DNA of 64,000 bases from Sinonovacula constricta (GCA_007844125.1 CM017558.1:53917408-53981407), one strand, 5' to 3'. Counted from the stretch's first letter, positions 37,397-48,965 are shown. Made by a program: numbers and translations. Notes: generated by a model from the letters alone, not told the origin.

Positions 37397-37906
37397 AAAA
37401 CGACCATTGCAAATTGTAAACAATATGGCCGAGCTGATTGACTTTTTAAAATATCGCCAAATTGAATGTGATGAATTTTGCAGTTGATTTGTTGTTTGAT
37501 TGTTTGTGCATTGCAACCTTCTGATCTTATTACTTACTTATTCCTGTGTATAACTTTTATAAAGCTTATAACGGTATGTCATATTTTATTAAATTCATTC
37601 TGCTCATAATATTGAGTTAAATAGCTCAAAAAATGGCAATATACTGTGGTAATATCAGCATTCACTCCACCAGCATACACATCATATCAATTATCAATGT
37701 ATTTATCTCCTTCACCTCATCTTCCTCACCATTCTCAACAACAACAACAATTCCTAAAGTGATTATACCAACCTTTGGCTTTGGTATTTTAACGTTTTGT
37801 TGGATTACTATTTTGGTCTTATGTGTACCTTTTTTTCATTTTAATTGTTAAAAGTGCTCAAATACATGCATTTTAATTAAATGTACAATAAAAACAAAAT
37901 TCTTAC

Positions 37907-37979
37907 CTGTGGCATCACTGATTATGACCAAGCCTGACAATAATCCGAAAAACACTGATAGTGGCACAGCACAAAACAT
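37907..37979 (-). CDS. First coding exon of a putative secreted or membrane protein
   Basis: On the minus strand an ATG at 37979 (context AACA before it) opens 24 codons that end in ACAG immediately followed by GTAAGAA, a consensus splice donor; the exon stops in phase 1. The peptide starts MFCAVPLSVFFGLLSG and continues through LVIISDAT: a short N-terminus, a hydrophobic core of about 17 residues and a small-residue end, which is what a cleavable signal peptide looks like. That combination in 73 bases is unlikely by chance, but the exon is short and no later exon was found to its left, so the protein's function is unknown. The gene would run leftward. It is arranged head-to-head with the putative gene start at 38559. 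Confidence 0.45.
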
Positions 37980-38558
37980 TGTTAATTTTCACAGCAAAAA
38001 TGAACTATGAATAAGTTTATGATGTGAACACAGCTCACACTTTACCTATTAATTCCAAAACAAAAAACATTCTCTTTGTAAATATATATATACATATATA
38101 TAAAGTTGCTTTACGCGGACATTGTTTCAGTCCAAAAACCGTTCACAAACAATGTTATCCATAACAAATAAACCAGTGACAACGCTAGAAAATAACATTT
38201 CACATGTTGAACTATCATCCCAACTTCTAACAGGAGCAATACACAAATTTAACTTCTTGGGCACGAGCGGCATCTAAGGGGCTCTTACTTCTTACAAACG
38301 TAATTGATAAATTGACGTTATTTAATAATTGAATTTAGATACGTCATTTTATTTCAAGTTATTTTTCTACATCACCAATTAAGAGAAAAATAAAAACAAT
38401 ATGTTCATTGAGAAAGGCAGTTTAATTAATTTTGTATGTTTGAAAGGGGAGATGAATGGGTTATTTCAATATTAACGTCAAAAATGAAGAGCCGAAATGA
38501 CCTGAAAGTTGGAAAATCCCACTTAGGCGCATGCGCAAACGGAAACAAGAAATTCAAC
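37980..38558. promoter_or_regulatory. Putative divergent promoter region
   Basis: About 580 bp separate the minus-strand start at 37979 from the plus-strand start at 38559. The interval holds an AT run with TATA-like words (TATATATATACATATATATA near 38085-38105), the motif TTGACGTTATT near 38315, and the NRF1-type palindrome near its right end. This is inference from spacing and motifs. Confidence 0.35.
38527..38536. promoter_or_regulatory. NRF1-type palindrome
   Basis: GCGCATGCGC, the classical NRF1 consensus, followed by AAACGGAAAC, which includes an ETS-like core. In this CpG-poor, AT-rich window a perfect ten-base site 23 bp upstream of an ATG with donor is notable and typical of housekeeping promoters. 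Confidence 0.5.
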
Positions 38559-38561
38559 ATG
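38559..38561 (+). CDS. Start codon at the end of a putative first exon
   Basis: The sequence TTCAACATG is followed directly by GTGAGTTTTTG, a near-perfect donor, so the first exon would contain the 5' untranslated region and only the start codon. This layout is common in genes for ribosomal proteins and other housekeeping proteins. The downstream exons, which would decide the identity, were not found in the next kilobases. Alternative: the ATG reads on for 18 codons to a stop (hydrophobic peptide), in which case it would be an upstream frame. Confidence 0.35.
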
Positions 38562-39693
38562 GTGAGTTTTTGTTGTTTCATTATTGTACGCGTTGTTTTC
38601 GTTGTGTTACCTTAATTACTGTATGGTTAATGGGATAGAGGTCGCTTTCAAATCGAAGAATTTTTCTTCCTTAATGCAAGAATACAACATTTCCCGTACT
38701 TACCTGTGTGACCGATGTCCAGAAGTTTGTATTGTTATGCTTGTCACCGGCAGTGAATACCCCACCCACCTTTTTATTTGGGTTTGTGAAGTAAATAAAT
38801 ATGTCATAACTTTCAACTGTGCTACAATTTCTGGAGCCTGGCTTCTATTTTAGAGGTCTCCTGAAGAATCGTAGATGCACGTGTATTTTTAGTTTTATTG
38901 TATTTGATATTTCATGTTTGTTCAATTGAACTATATTAAAGCCATATGAAAGTTAGGGACACTGTGAGTGTGATAAATTTATGGGTTTTCGGGGGTTGTA
39001 AATTGTTGTTAAAACAGTAATAAAAAAGTGAATATGTTTCTTATATTACTTCACCATGAAGTCATATAAAATGTTGTCACGCAATAATGGAATGGAAATA
39101 TTTATGAGATGAGCCCCAAAAGTCTTCACTTTTCCTGACAGGGTAAACTGGTTTTAATAAGTCAAGAAATGATAGGAATTTGTCTTCAATAAGATTTTTT
39201 TCTGACACATTCAGCAAAGTAGAAATCATACAATGTTTTTAAAGTTCCTAACTTTGGCATATATGTTACAAATGTTTAATCTATAATCCTGCAGTGAAAA
39301 TTTAGTACACATGGGAGTGTTTCTTTCATGATGTTGCACTCACAGATAGCTCTTTGCCATGAAGCAAGTATATATAAGTGAGTTACACATTTTCCGATGT
39401 GATGCTGACTGATTGCCTCATTATTTCCCACATGTTTCTGGGCTTGCATTGTGCATATGTGACTCTTCTGACATGTTGTTTATGCCACAGTAGTGAGAGA
39501 GACAATATGATTAAATGATCATTTATAATATTTGATCTCAGTGACAGTAAACTTTGTAGACATATGCTAGAGTTCCTCTGATTTACCATTCCCTTCAGAT
39601 GAAGGACTGTGAACATCTTTTGATTTTTCTCAACTCAATTTCTCAGGAAACCCAACACTTTCTGCTGAGTGTTGTTCTTTAGTGAAAATAAAC

Positions 39694-39756
39694 ATGGACA
39701 TCGCCGAACCGCTCGATCTGACTCGAATGAAGATGTTCCAATTGTTCCATAAATAG
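39694..39756 (+). CDS. Very small open frame in a CpG-richer patch
   Basis: ATG at 39694 in context AAAC opens 20 codons to TAG, peptide MDIAEPLDLTRMKMFQLFHK. The 50 bases around GACATCGCCGAACCGCTCGA are clearly richer in CpG than the surroundings, which is why it is recorded. An acceptor-like TTGTTCTTTAG lies just upstream. No homologue is recognised. It may be a conserved non-coding patch or part of a repeat. Confidence 0.12.
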   Translation: MDIAEPLDLTRMKMFQLFHK

Positions 39757-42276
39757 GTTTTTGCTCAATGTACTTATTATTCTCTTAAGTGGCTTGAATA
39801 ATACATCGCGACCATGTGTATTGTGTTACGTTTCTGTTTCACTCGGCAGCATGTCAATAAACAATGAAGTTCTCGGCCTATAATTAAGTTCTTGACACGT
39901 GGGACAAACACAAAATCGACAGTTAAAATAATAACTAAAGGCTTTATAATGTAGTTATCTTATTTCCACACCAGGGTATTGACTTGACCGCCTACAAACA
40001 ATTAGTTCTATGCAGCCAATGCACATTTTATTGTTGTTGTAGTGGGCTTTTAATTTTAACTTAAAATTTATTTGTAGTTATAATTCAAAATAAAACAAAT
40101 TTTAAATCTAAATTGATCAGCTGAATAATGCCCTATTACTTAGATGATGATAATAACAGCAGCATCAATGAATATGCCCGTTTCACATAAAATCAATAAC
40201 CGTTTCAGAATAATGAAACTTCTCTGATTTTGTTGGAATAAAGTGAAATTTATTTAAAAAATTAATTGCATATTGTTGTTGTTTTTCTAAAGAAATTAAT
40301 TTAAATGTCTCTCTTTGTACGTTAAATGTCAAATTTTAGGTAAAAACATCATAAGTTTTCCCTTAAAATAGCACAGTCCTGTTCTCTAAGGCCAATACTG
40401 TCGGCAATTGTCTCTGCGGTCGGTTTAGTCTAAGGGTCAATTTTAGTCTGGAAAAAATGGGGAAAAACTTTACTTGGCATGGATAAGATGCACCCACCAC
40501 TTTTTTATCATAATTAGGGACAAAAAACTATGTCTTATCAATAAAACTTCACGATACTTTAAAACAAATGCCAAATAGAGTACAGGTTTCGAATGTTTGG
40601 AATGGTCAGGGTGTAATTGCTGAATGCCTAGCACACAATTGTAGATCCTAGGTTAGCAGATATATTCTCCGAGTTTTGGTAGATCATCAAATCGCATAGT
40701 CATTGAGAGACAAATTTCCTGGGATTGCTTGCTCAGAAGTAACGCATATCAGACATCTACAGAACAGGACCTGATGTTTAAAAGGTGCTGACTGATGTGG
40801 TGAGAAAAATCATCACTAAACAAATTTTAAAGTCATCCAGCCACATCATTATAATATATAGTTTGCATTATAACAGACCACACTGTATTCCTTTTCATCC
40901 CTTTTGTTCATTTGGCAATCCAAACGACTGGAATTTTCATTTTCACTTATACATGGATGACCAGAATATTCCAGCAGTAAAGCATCATTGGTGATTTAGG
41001 TTGTTGTTCGAACATATACCAAACACATGCATGAAACAGCCAGTGCATTGTATTTACCATTACATTGTGTGGTTTGATTGTGCATATACACAATACAGAC
41101 ATGTGATATTTCCTTGGTCCCAAAGAAGGAGACTTAGGCTCCAAGAGATGGAGATTAGGATGCCAGGGAGGGAAATTTCCATGAATGCTCATTAAATTGA
41201 CTATGTGACTTTTTCTATCTTTAAAACAGTATCTTCTGTCTTTTTTATCAATAATCATAGTAATTTCAGTGATTTTTTTTTTCTTTACAATATTTTTTTA
41301 TGAATTTTGAAATATATCTAGCATATTTTAGTTTACTATCTAGATATAAATTATATGCTTTGGTCTTAAGCTTGTGGCCTTACAAAAACAACAATAGCCA
41401 AACATGGTGTAATTAAATCAAGTGTCAACAGAACTTGCTAATGAATTGAAAAAAGGTTTCCAAAGTGATCTAAATATGTTCTACTATCAAATTCAAATTT
41501 ACAAAGTAATTTTCGAGGGATGTTACCTAGTTTTGGGAAAGGCCTGTATTCGGGGAAAAAATCTATTGAAGAATTTGGAAGAGACATGTCTTCAGAAATG
41601 AACAATTGCATGATAATTGAAATATTGGCTAATTGATTGCATGATCCCCATTACATAACTGTAAAGCACTGAATAGAAATTGGCAAAATTAGTGTTTAGT
41701 TAGATGGTTTATTTATATATATATATATTTCACGTTTCTATCTTATTTTTAGACATGTATCTATAATCTAAGATGTAATTTCAGAAGAAAAAATTTAAGA
41801 GTTATGAAAATGTCATAGTAGAGGGGAATGACAGTATATCATATAGTTTGAAAGGAAATGAAATATTAAAAGCGTTGTCCTTATTTGCTCATTTTCTGAT
41901 ATAAAATAATAAAACCAAGACCTTTCTGGAAATTTCCTGGGTGCTGATGAAAATGAAATAAGGCATAGGAAATCATGATTATTTTTTTTTTTTCGGAAAA
42001 CAGAATAATATATCTGAATGCTCTAGCCTCATCAGCAGCCTCTTAACATGTTTTAACACCAGGGAATGAAAAAGTATTGACTTAATATATATACTGTAGT
42101 TACCATGCTTTTTATTTAATGTATAAGAAAACAGCCTCTTTTGTTTAAACTTGACCAATACCATACTAAACACCATGTTATAGTAGGACTTTTCACATTG
42201 AAGTATGCAATAGAAATTTCTGTAAACAAAAGAAAAAACAACAATAAGCACTTTCTTTAAGGTTTTTGTTTTTACC

Positions 42277-42385
42277 AGACCTTGTTGCGCAATCGGTAGA
42301 GCGCAGGCTCAGGGTACAAGAGGCCATGGGTTCAAGCTTGAGCAAATACAAGGGTCATTCCACAACAGTTTAGCCCGGGTGATGA
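42277..42385 (+). repeat. tRNA-derived SINE head, family II-like
   Basis: A box TTGCGCAATCGGTAGAGCGC, B box GGGTTCAAGCTTGAG, then GCAAATACAAGGGTCATTCC, which matches the 11.4-kb SINE after its B box. Truncated about 40 bp later. Confidence 0.65.
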
Positions 42386-42999
42386 TAAACCCAATATACA
42401 CTCTTGTAGGTTTTTTATATATCATTATATATCCAATATCAATACTTTGTATCAATTTAAATATTGTATCAATAACTCTGATTGATATGGAGCCCTAATT
42501 TTCAGCTCACTGTAAGACACAGTACTCATCGGATGTCTGGCATTGTTGTTCGCCAGATAACATTTTGTCTTTATTAAACATATATTGGATGCCCTTTGAT
42601 GCTTTGCATCTTGTTATAATATTAGATCTATAACTTAAGGTAGTCAAAACTTATACATTTAAAACTTTAGGTCTACATTATTCGTTATATATATGAATTC
42701 TAAAAATTAACTCTGTTATTTTCTTTTTTTGTTTTGTTTTCTGGTCAGCCAGTGCATAAAACATTGTGCAATGCATGTTATAAACAACAGATAAAACATT
42801 AAACTGCCAGGCAGTGTGATGACTACTTGTTGGTGCATCCCAACAAAACACAGGTGTCTGGTTTCATGTTTCTACCATGGCAGACTTCAGGTGTAGTGGT
42901 GTTCACCTATAGGAATAAGCCCATCTCCTGCCACATTTAGTAAAAACTACCCATACAAACTTCTAAGGTATTTACAACTTCAATGGAACATGTAACACT

Positions 43000-43063
43000 A
43001 GCAAAAAGTGAAAGTCATGATAAAACAGCTCCCTGCTGGCTCATCTAGATACACACTATTTGC
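43000..43063. repeat. Fold-back repeat copy 17
   Basis: AGCAAAAAGTGAAAGTCATG on the left, loop CTCCCTGCTGG, right ATCTAGATACACACTATTTG. Confidence 0.55.
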
Positions 43064-44439
43064 CTAAGTCTGATCTATTCCCACTCCTAGCAGACCAAGA
43101 GCTGATTTAGCTATAATAAATCAGTTTTCCCTGAGGCTCCACTGGGGATCTGCTGCTTTATTTACAGGAAAACTAATGAACTCTTATTCTTTGTTAAGAT
43201 AGTTAAAACTGCCATTTGGGTTTATTTAAAGCGTAATTAGTTTTATGGCTCGAAGTTCCAAACTTTTTGATCAGTTTGATTTTTATGGCGTTGAGTTTCA
43301 CTTAAGGGCATATAGTTATCATGCCATGTTTACTTCCTGCACCGAACATGCTGCATCAACCACACATCAGGAAGTAGTTTGAGGCAGATTAATTGGTATT
43401 GTAGCTGCAAGCATAATTGATGTTTTTCTATTTATGATTTTTTCAATATAATTGATTTTGATTGTTGAAGTTTTTGAAAAATAAAATAATGTACAAATGA
43501 AGCTTATGCTAAAGATTCACATTATTTCAACATGGAAGAAGTCATTAGCATTTATGATTGGCTTTGATGAAGGAATAGACCTAATATATAAAGGGGTGGT
43601 ATAGGTGTTGCAGCAGATGTACGCTGGAAAACATGCAGCGATATAACTACCTTATTTAAGTTGGGCTATATACCTGTTGAAATTCCTCAGTGTAGCGATT
43701 GTGAAAGTGGTTAAAAAAACGAAACGGTGAGAAGACTGGTTCAAGCAAGAATGATATAGCCATAATGAAATAGTCTGTTTGTAAAATATTCATTGGAAAC
43801 TCATTGAGGCTGACTGTAAAAAATGCAGAAGGCACGGAAAAAAGAGACAGCTATTTTAATGATTCCAAAGCAGGCTGAAAATATAAAATATTTAGTTTAG
43901 TCTATAGCCTACATAGGTGTGGTATATTGAGGAATCTTTAAGACCTAAAAACAGCTGAACATTGCCTGCCTCATAAGTGGTTGCTAATGTTTACAAAAAG
44001 AGGAAATCGTCAAATGGTCTGACCTAATTGTTGATTTATATTGTTGACATTTCTGCAAATGACATGTTTTCAATGTGGAAATATTGATGCATTTTACGAA
44101 AATAGAAGAACAACTTAACCAAACACGCAGCCAGAAATTCCAATGAAGCCAACATTTTGACCTTGTGGCATATGTTAAATGAATTTCAGTTTTGTACTCA
44201 CGTGTTCTGAATACATATTGATTAGTGTTAACTTAATGGAATATGAATGAATATGAAAGTAAAAGCCAGAATCGTCAATTCTATTTGTGATTTAATAAAA
44301 TGCGCTTATACAGAAACTACAATGTGATAATGCTTGGAAACACATAGATATTTTCATTTATTCAATTTGCAAGATTTCTTACCTTTAAAATAATACAAAG
44401 TACAATTTTATACAGGCCTTAGCTAAACATACAAGAAAT

Positions 44440-44456
44440 ATTATTATTATTATTAC
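44440..44456 (+). repeat. (ATT)n microsatellite
   Basis: Five to six perfect units. Confidence 0.85.
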
Positions 44457-44746
44457 TGCCATGCTGTCTGTCCTTCCTGTGTAGAGCTGCCGATGTTATC
44501 CGGAATATTGATTGCAAAAAAAAAAAAAGAGTTCTGATTACAGGTACAGAAGTACAGGTGGGTTTTTTTAATCACATAGGTCTACTTCATTAGTCATTAT
44601 ATCATCATGTCCAGCTTTTTACACTTGTTTAGGTAGTTCTTATGCACAAAGCCATTGTGACTGTTTCAGCCTTTTATCCTTTGGTGGATTTCAAAGGTCA
44701 TTTAACTTAGATTCCCTTTGTGAAGTTTGGCGAACAATAACACACA

Positions 44747-45325
44747 CCCACACCAAAACGCAAGCTCAAATAAGGTTGCGGCAAGTTTGCGAAAAGATTG
44801 CAGCAAGATTGCAACCAAGTGTGTCGCAATCTTATTTAAGCATGCAGTAAGATTGCGATAAGGAAGCCAGCAATCTTAAAAGTAAGCATGGGCAAGCTTA
44901 TTACTTGCTTAAGCTTGCAGAATGGTATTTTTTTCGCCTGCTTACAGCAATCTTATCTAGCTTGCAAGGTTGCGATGGAAACCATTACGATCTTGATTGC
45001 TCATTTGCATGATCAAGCCAAACGCGCGGCTTAGCTCGCTTGCATGCTTGGCAAGGTTGCGATAGAAACCGTTACAATCTTGATTGCTTGCTTGCAAGCT
45101 TGCGCAATCAAGTCAAGCATGGTGCTTAGCTCGCTTAGAAGCTCACTTGCATGCTTGGCAAGGTTGCAATAGGAACCTTTACAATCTTTATTGCTCACTT
45201 ACAAGCTTGCGCGATCATGCCAAGCGTATGGTTTTGCTTGCATGCAAGCTTGCTTGCTCATCCCAAACGTGCGGTTTGGCATGCTTGCAAGCTTGCGCTA
45301 TCATACCAAGCTTGCAAGATGGTTC
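44747..45325 (+). mobile_element. Left block of an inverted-repeat element
   Basis: Begins CCCACACCAAAACGCAAGCT; the complement of its first 12 bases ends the block at 49225-49515. The outer part is packed with GCAATCTT/AAGATTGC words in both orientations. From about 44940 a degenerate tandem repeat takes over, with AAGGTTGCGATGGAAACC-type segments at 44966, 45053 and 45160 (spacing 87 and 107 bp) and palindromic GCTTGCATGCAAGCTTGC-type words. Frames of 90-95 codons at 45084-45423 are artefacts of this repeat. Such arrays of subterminal motifs are typical of DNA transposon ends. Confidence 0.65.
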
Positions 45326-46295
45326 GCTTAATAGCATTCTTTGCAGAAATGGTTCATGTCATGGTAACTGAAAAATTCATGTATGCTTTACAGGTTTCAG
45401 CTTTATATGAAAAGTTGCAGTAACCCGCCTAACCTCTGTGGTTCCATTCCTCGTCTGGACAAATACATTTATTATTCATTCAACAATAATAATACAAAAC
45501 AAAACATACATAATTAGAACAAAAAATTAAAATCTCGTTATATCCTAGATTTATGTGACAGGTGTCACACCCAAAAATCTTTGCAGGGTAAATCCTACCT
45601 ATTATTATTATCATAGTTAATTGTTATTAAAACCTTATTGACAATACAATTAATGGTGGCATCCAAAAGTTAAGACTAATTTTTTCTCAAACAACCAGAT
45701 AAATTATTGTATACTGAAAATATCCATGATGTTGAAGATTACTGATGTCCTCTAGCCAAGTGAAAAGTGAAGGACAACACCCCACTCATCATTATAAACA
45801 TGCATTTCCTACCTGAAAGACTGCATTTACTAATAATTAAGGCAGTTTCAAAATTGGTCTTTACTTGGACTAAAGAGTGAGTTTATGCAAAAAAATTGTG
45901 CCAAACTTCCCAAAACAGTGGATGAGATATCACATGTATTTTATTTAGACAAAGTCAGATACCACCTTTAATATATAAACATCTGATATTTTTATCAATA
46001 TAATATATATAAATATTAAATAATAGATATCTCGAAAGTCGATTTTGAAAAAAAGTTATTCTGTGCCATTCAATAGCAAAGTTGTATCAAAATTTTATTA
46101 ACTACTAACTTTATATACAAGTATAATTGTCTAATCTGACAGTATATACATACTTTTTTTAGTAAAATGGTATTTATTTAACTAAGAAATTCCCAGTAGG
46201 TGTGTTAATGTTTAATATGTATCCGATTTTTACATTCAGGTGATTCTTTTCATTACCTGAACCTCTTGGTAGTAGGTTTAATCTGTCAAAACAAA

Positions 46296-46403
46296 ATGCC
46301 TTTATGTGGACTGAAAAGCTGTTTCACAAGATTTGGCAAAAGGTCTGAAAGAAGAAGAGTGAGACAGAAGACTGTGAAGGCTTCAACTATGATAAAAATA
46401 TGA
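46296..46403 (+). CDS. Small open frame with a peptide-hormone-like motif
   Basis: ATG at 46296 opens 35 codons to TGA at 46401. The peptide begins MPLCGLKSCFTRFGKRSERR and is basic. TRF-Gly-Lys-Arg is the form of an amidation and dibasic cleavage site as in RFamide-type precursors, but there is no signal peptide in this frame and only one such site, and a frame this short is common by chance. It could be an internal exon or an accident. Confidence 0.12.
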   Translation: MPLCGLKSCFTRFGKRSERRRVRQKTVKASTMIKI

Positions 46404-46574
46404 ATTCATAACATTATTTTATACACTTTCTCTTTTTATAGTTTTTTTACATGCCAAGATTGAAAAATAATGCTTATATTTAATGTCAGTTATTAGGAAG
46501 ACAAAATTGATAGAGACACAAAACATGACAACAAAATCCATGTACATTGTAGTGTTTTAAGTAAACCATATTAC

Positions 46575-46772
46575 CTCTAATAGCACTTCAATGCATGGGT
46601 TTGGGTCCTGGTCAGGACAAGTACTATCAGGTGGGAAGGTTTTCCAGCTAACCTGCTGTATGCTGGTGGTTCTGCCCAAACATAAATCTAAGGTTTTCCT
46701 TCACCAGTAATAAGCTTGACATTACCAGTCTAGCCATAACTATTTCAGTGCAATGTAACAAAAAAAACGACA
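46575..46772 (+). repeat. tRNA-derived SINE, family I
   Basis: B-box region GGGTTTGGGTCCTGG, GTGGGAAGGTTTTCCAGCTA, GGTGGTTCTGCCCAAACATA, GTTTTCCTTCACCAG and GTGCAATGTAACAAAAAAAA. The A box is lost. Plus orientation. Confidence 0.75.
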
Positions 46773-47235
46773 ACAAAATTCATAACAACATATGCACAGG
46801 GTTCAGAAAAATACAGATTTGCTGTCTCAAAATAAATTTAAATGAGGTAAATTATTTAAGGTATAGATTTGTGTGAATTACCTTGCAAATGCCTTGGGTG
46901 GCTTGGCACCCTCTAATCATGTGTTCAAGTGTGGAAGGAATTCATTTTGCAGGCACTGTAAATAAAATTCCATATTATGTAAAAACATAAATGAGGCACA
47001 TATATACTACAATTGCAACCTGAAATTGAATATTGTTGTGAGTAAGTCAAGGAAAGTATTGCTATATTTGTGTCTAGCACATCCACCCCAGAAAGAGGGC
47101 GCTCAAAGTTAAAAGCTTGATCCCATGATGTGACCTTAAACAGTGGTACATGCATTCAGAAGTTCAATGTCTTGACAACACTCAAACTGAAGGATATACA
47201 ACACTAGTTTCAGAATAAAATTATTGGGTTTAATT

Positions 47236-47293
47236 GATATGTCAGGTGTTCATGGCATGAAACCACAGAAAAGGCAGCACTATATTTGTGTCA
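47236..47293 (+). repeat. SINE family II, 3' tail fragment
   Basis: TGTCAGGTGTTCATGGCATG and AAAAGGCAGCACTATATTTG. Confidence 0.4.
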
Positions 47294-47740
47294 AATTATT
47301 CATTGAAAACAAGAGTAATGGTAAGTGGTAGGTTTGATTCTATACAAGTTTCTTTTTCATAAATGATAAAAATTAATAGATTAGACCCCATCCCCTTCTG
47401 CCCATTACAGGCTGCAAAGTAATAAATAAATAAAGCAAAATATTTTTTTCCATAGAAAATAAAGTATATATATGTACAAAGAAAAACACTTCTACAAGTT
47501 ACAGATATGATTTGTTGTTAAGGATAATCTAATCCAGAAGTTTAAACTGAACAGTAACTATTTATCGCAATAGAAACCGAAAGTAGAACAAGGTTTTCTG
47601 ACAGCTGCTATTGACGTGCTGATTTTCGATTTAGCCATGTATTTAGCAGGAAAATAAAAGTAAAATGACTGATTATATATAACAATAAACCATAATACTC
47701 AGATTAAAAACAACAACAAACGAATAAAGAAATAACATAC

Positions 47741-47920
47741 CATGACAGAAGGTTCGAGGTGGGCAGGGCAGATGTGCATCGTGTCTGGATTAACACTAAA
47801 ATCTGAACGACTATAAACAGGAAATAGTGTCCCCACCACTCTTGTTTGGTAAAACCCTTTGTAAGTAATAATTTCACATCCCAGTACCCCCATTAACAAT
47901 TGATTTACGTGTTTTTTCAT
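47741..47920 (-). CDS. Putative first coding exon behind a CRE/TATA promoter
   Basis: Minus-strand ATG at 47920 opens exactly 60 codons that end in GTCATG directly followed by the donor GTATGT; the exon ends in phase 0. The peptide starts MKKHVNQLLMGVLGCEIITY, continues with KGFYQTRVVGTLFPVYSRSD and ends in CPAHLEPSVM. No family is recognised. What supports it is context: about 100 bases upstream on the same strand lie a canonical TATA box and a perfect CRE, at a spacing that puts transcription start near 47985-47995. A small upstream frame (ATGGAAAGCTGA) lies in the presumed leader. The exon sits inside the 4.8-kb structure bounded by inverted blocks, so it could belong to a host gene or to the element. 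Later exons were not found. Confidence 0.35.
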
Positions 47921-48016
47921 TAATGTTAACACAACTTTCAGCTTTCCATCTTTTGTTTTAGTTTACACCGGTAGTTTTCTATGACTCCTGGTGATGGCGC
48001 TGCGACGGATTCAACC

Positions 48017-48046
48017 TATTTATATAGAGTATATAGCATGACGTCA
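48017..48046 (-). promoter_or_regulatory. TATA box and cAMP response element
   Basis: On the minus strand, TGACGTCA (a perfect CRE, 48039-48046) is followed after about 12 bp by TATATAAATAG. An AP-1-like GAGTCAGC overlaps the upstream side. The order CRE, TATA, leader, ATG all on one strand is consistent with an inducible promoter. Confidence 0.45.
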
Positions 48047-48164
48047 CGAGTCAGCGGTCTCGTTATTATATGTCTATGCTTAGATCATAGTTCAGGATTG
48101 AGCTATTATTACCAAAAGATTTGTAGCTGTCTTTAATGATAACAGTTTAAAATTGCTTTTCTGG

Positions 48165-48300
48165 TCAGTCAGGTCAAGGTCACTGAAACTCAAAATACCG
48201 TAGCAGTTTGCATTTAATGTCTAGTCAGGATTTAGATATTGATATCAAATTTGGTAGTGACCTTGTTTATGGGATGTCCAAGTTTGGGATTGTTTTTGTT
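48165..48300 (+). repeat. Possible fragment of a bivalve dispersed repeat
   Basis: AGGTCAAGGTCACTGAAACT and ATCAAATTTGGTAGTGACCT resemble repeat sequence I recall from bivalve introns. Low certainty. Confidence 0.35.
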
Positions 48301-48689
48301 GTCAATTAGTTTGAAGGACTGAGTCACTGTTACTAAATACATTTTATTTTGTTCCTGTACATTATCTTCTTTTTTTTTTGATTGGCCAAATTAAGTAGGT
48401 AACTAGCTATCTCATGGGAGGAATATGTTTGGAATTGCTTTAGGGATCAATTGTTGTCAAGTTTTAAAATATATTTTTTTTATAAATAACTCAAGACAGG
48501 AGTAAGGTATTGTTAGCAAATTACTTTCTAGGAAGAGTAGGTCTGGGACTCTGTTGTATAGGGTTGTGTGATTTCTGTTTTTTTGTGTGTTACAAATTCA
48601 GAAAGAAATACCACTTGAATCAAGTAACAATAAATAATGACAAAATAAAGTTAAAAGAAAATTGGCAATTAGTATTTGGAGCTATTTTA

Positions 48690-48965
48690 TGTCACTTTCA
48701 GGTGAGCTTTTCTCATAACCATACTGTCCATCTAGCAGCATCAACAATTTGCTCTTGAACACTTAAGAGGCTACAGCTTTGATCCAATCTTAACCAACAC
48801 TAGTCAGAATGTCATTGAATGTTTGTCTGTATGAAATCTTGGATGAGTTATTAAACAGGTCATAGGGTCAAAAAATGGTGACTTGGTCAGATCTATAAAA
48901 ACCTTGAGAACACCCTATATATATACTTTTTAGGGGCCTAATCTTCACAGAACTTGACCTGAACC
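48690..48965 (+). repeat. Bivalve dispersed repeat fragment
   Basis: Begins CTTTCAGGTGAGC, then AAGAGGCTACAGCTTTGATC, TAGTCAGAATGT, GTATGAAATCTTGGATGAGT, GTCATAGGGTCAAAAAATGG and AACCTTGAGAACAC, in the order I recall for a repeat that is very abundant in bivalve genomes. It separates the putative promoter at 48 kb from the right block. Confidence 0.6.

Larger units (their letters stand above)
34053..37906. other. AT-rich stretch left of the divergent promoter
   Basis: If the minus-strand gene starting at 37979 is real, this is its first intron or contains later exons, but none could be supported. The longest non-repeat frame of the window (34252-34686, minus, 144 codons) lies here; it starts at GTG, has no recognisable domain and is only modestly longer than chance. 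Confidence 0.5.
38562..44746. other. Intron-like AT-rich stretch
   Basis: No supported exon. Contains simple AT repeats (41712-41730), a SINE fragment at 42277, fold-back copy 17 and a small CpG-richer open frame at 39694. Frames at 40785-41258 and 41979-42251 are chance-length. Confidence 0.5.
45326..47740. other. Interior of the inverted-block structure, left part
   Basis: AT-rich with a SINE at 46575 and a SINE tail fragment at 47236. No transposase domain recognised. A minus-strand frame at 46925-47155 is unsupported. Confidence 0.5.

Noticed and set aside
45084..45423. Cysteine- and leucine-rich frames (ACKLA repeats)
   Set aside because: They follow the GCTTGCAAGC palindromic tandem repeat of the inverted block.
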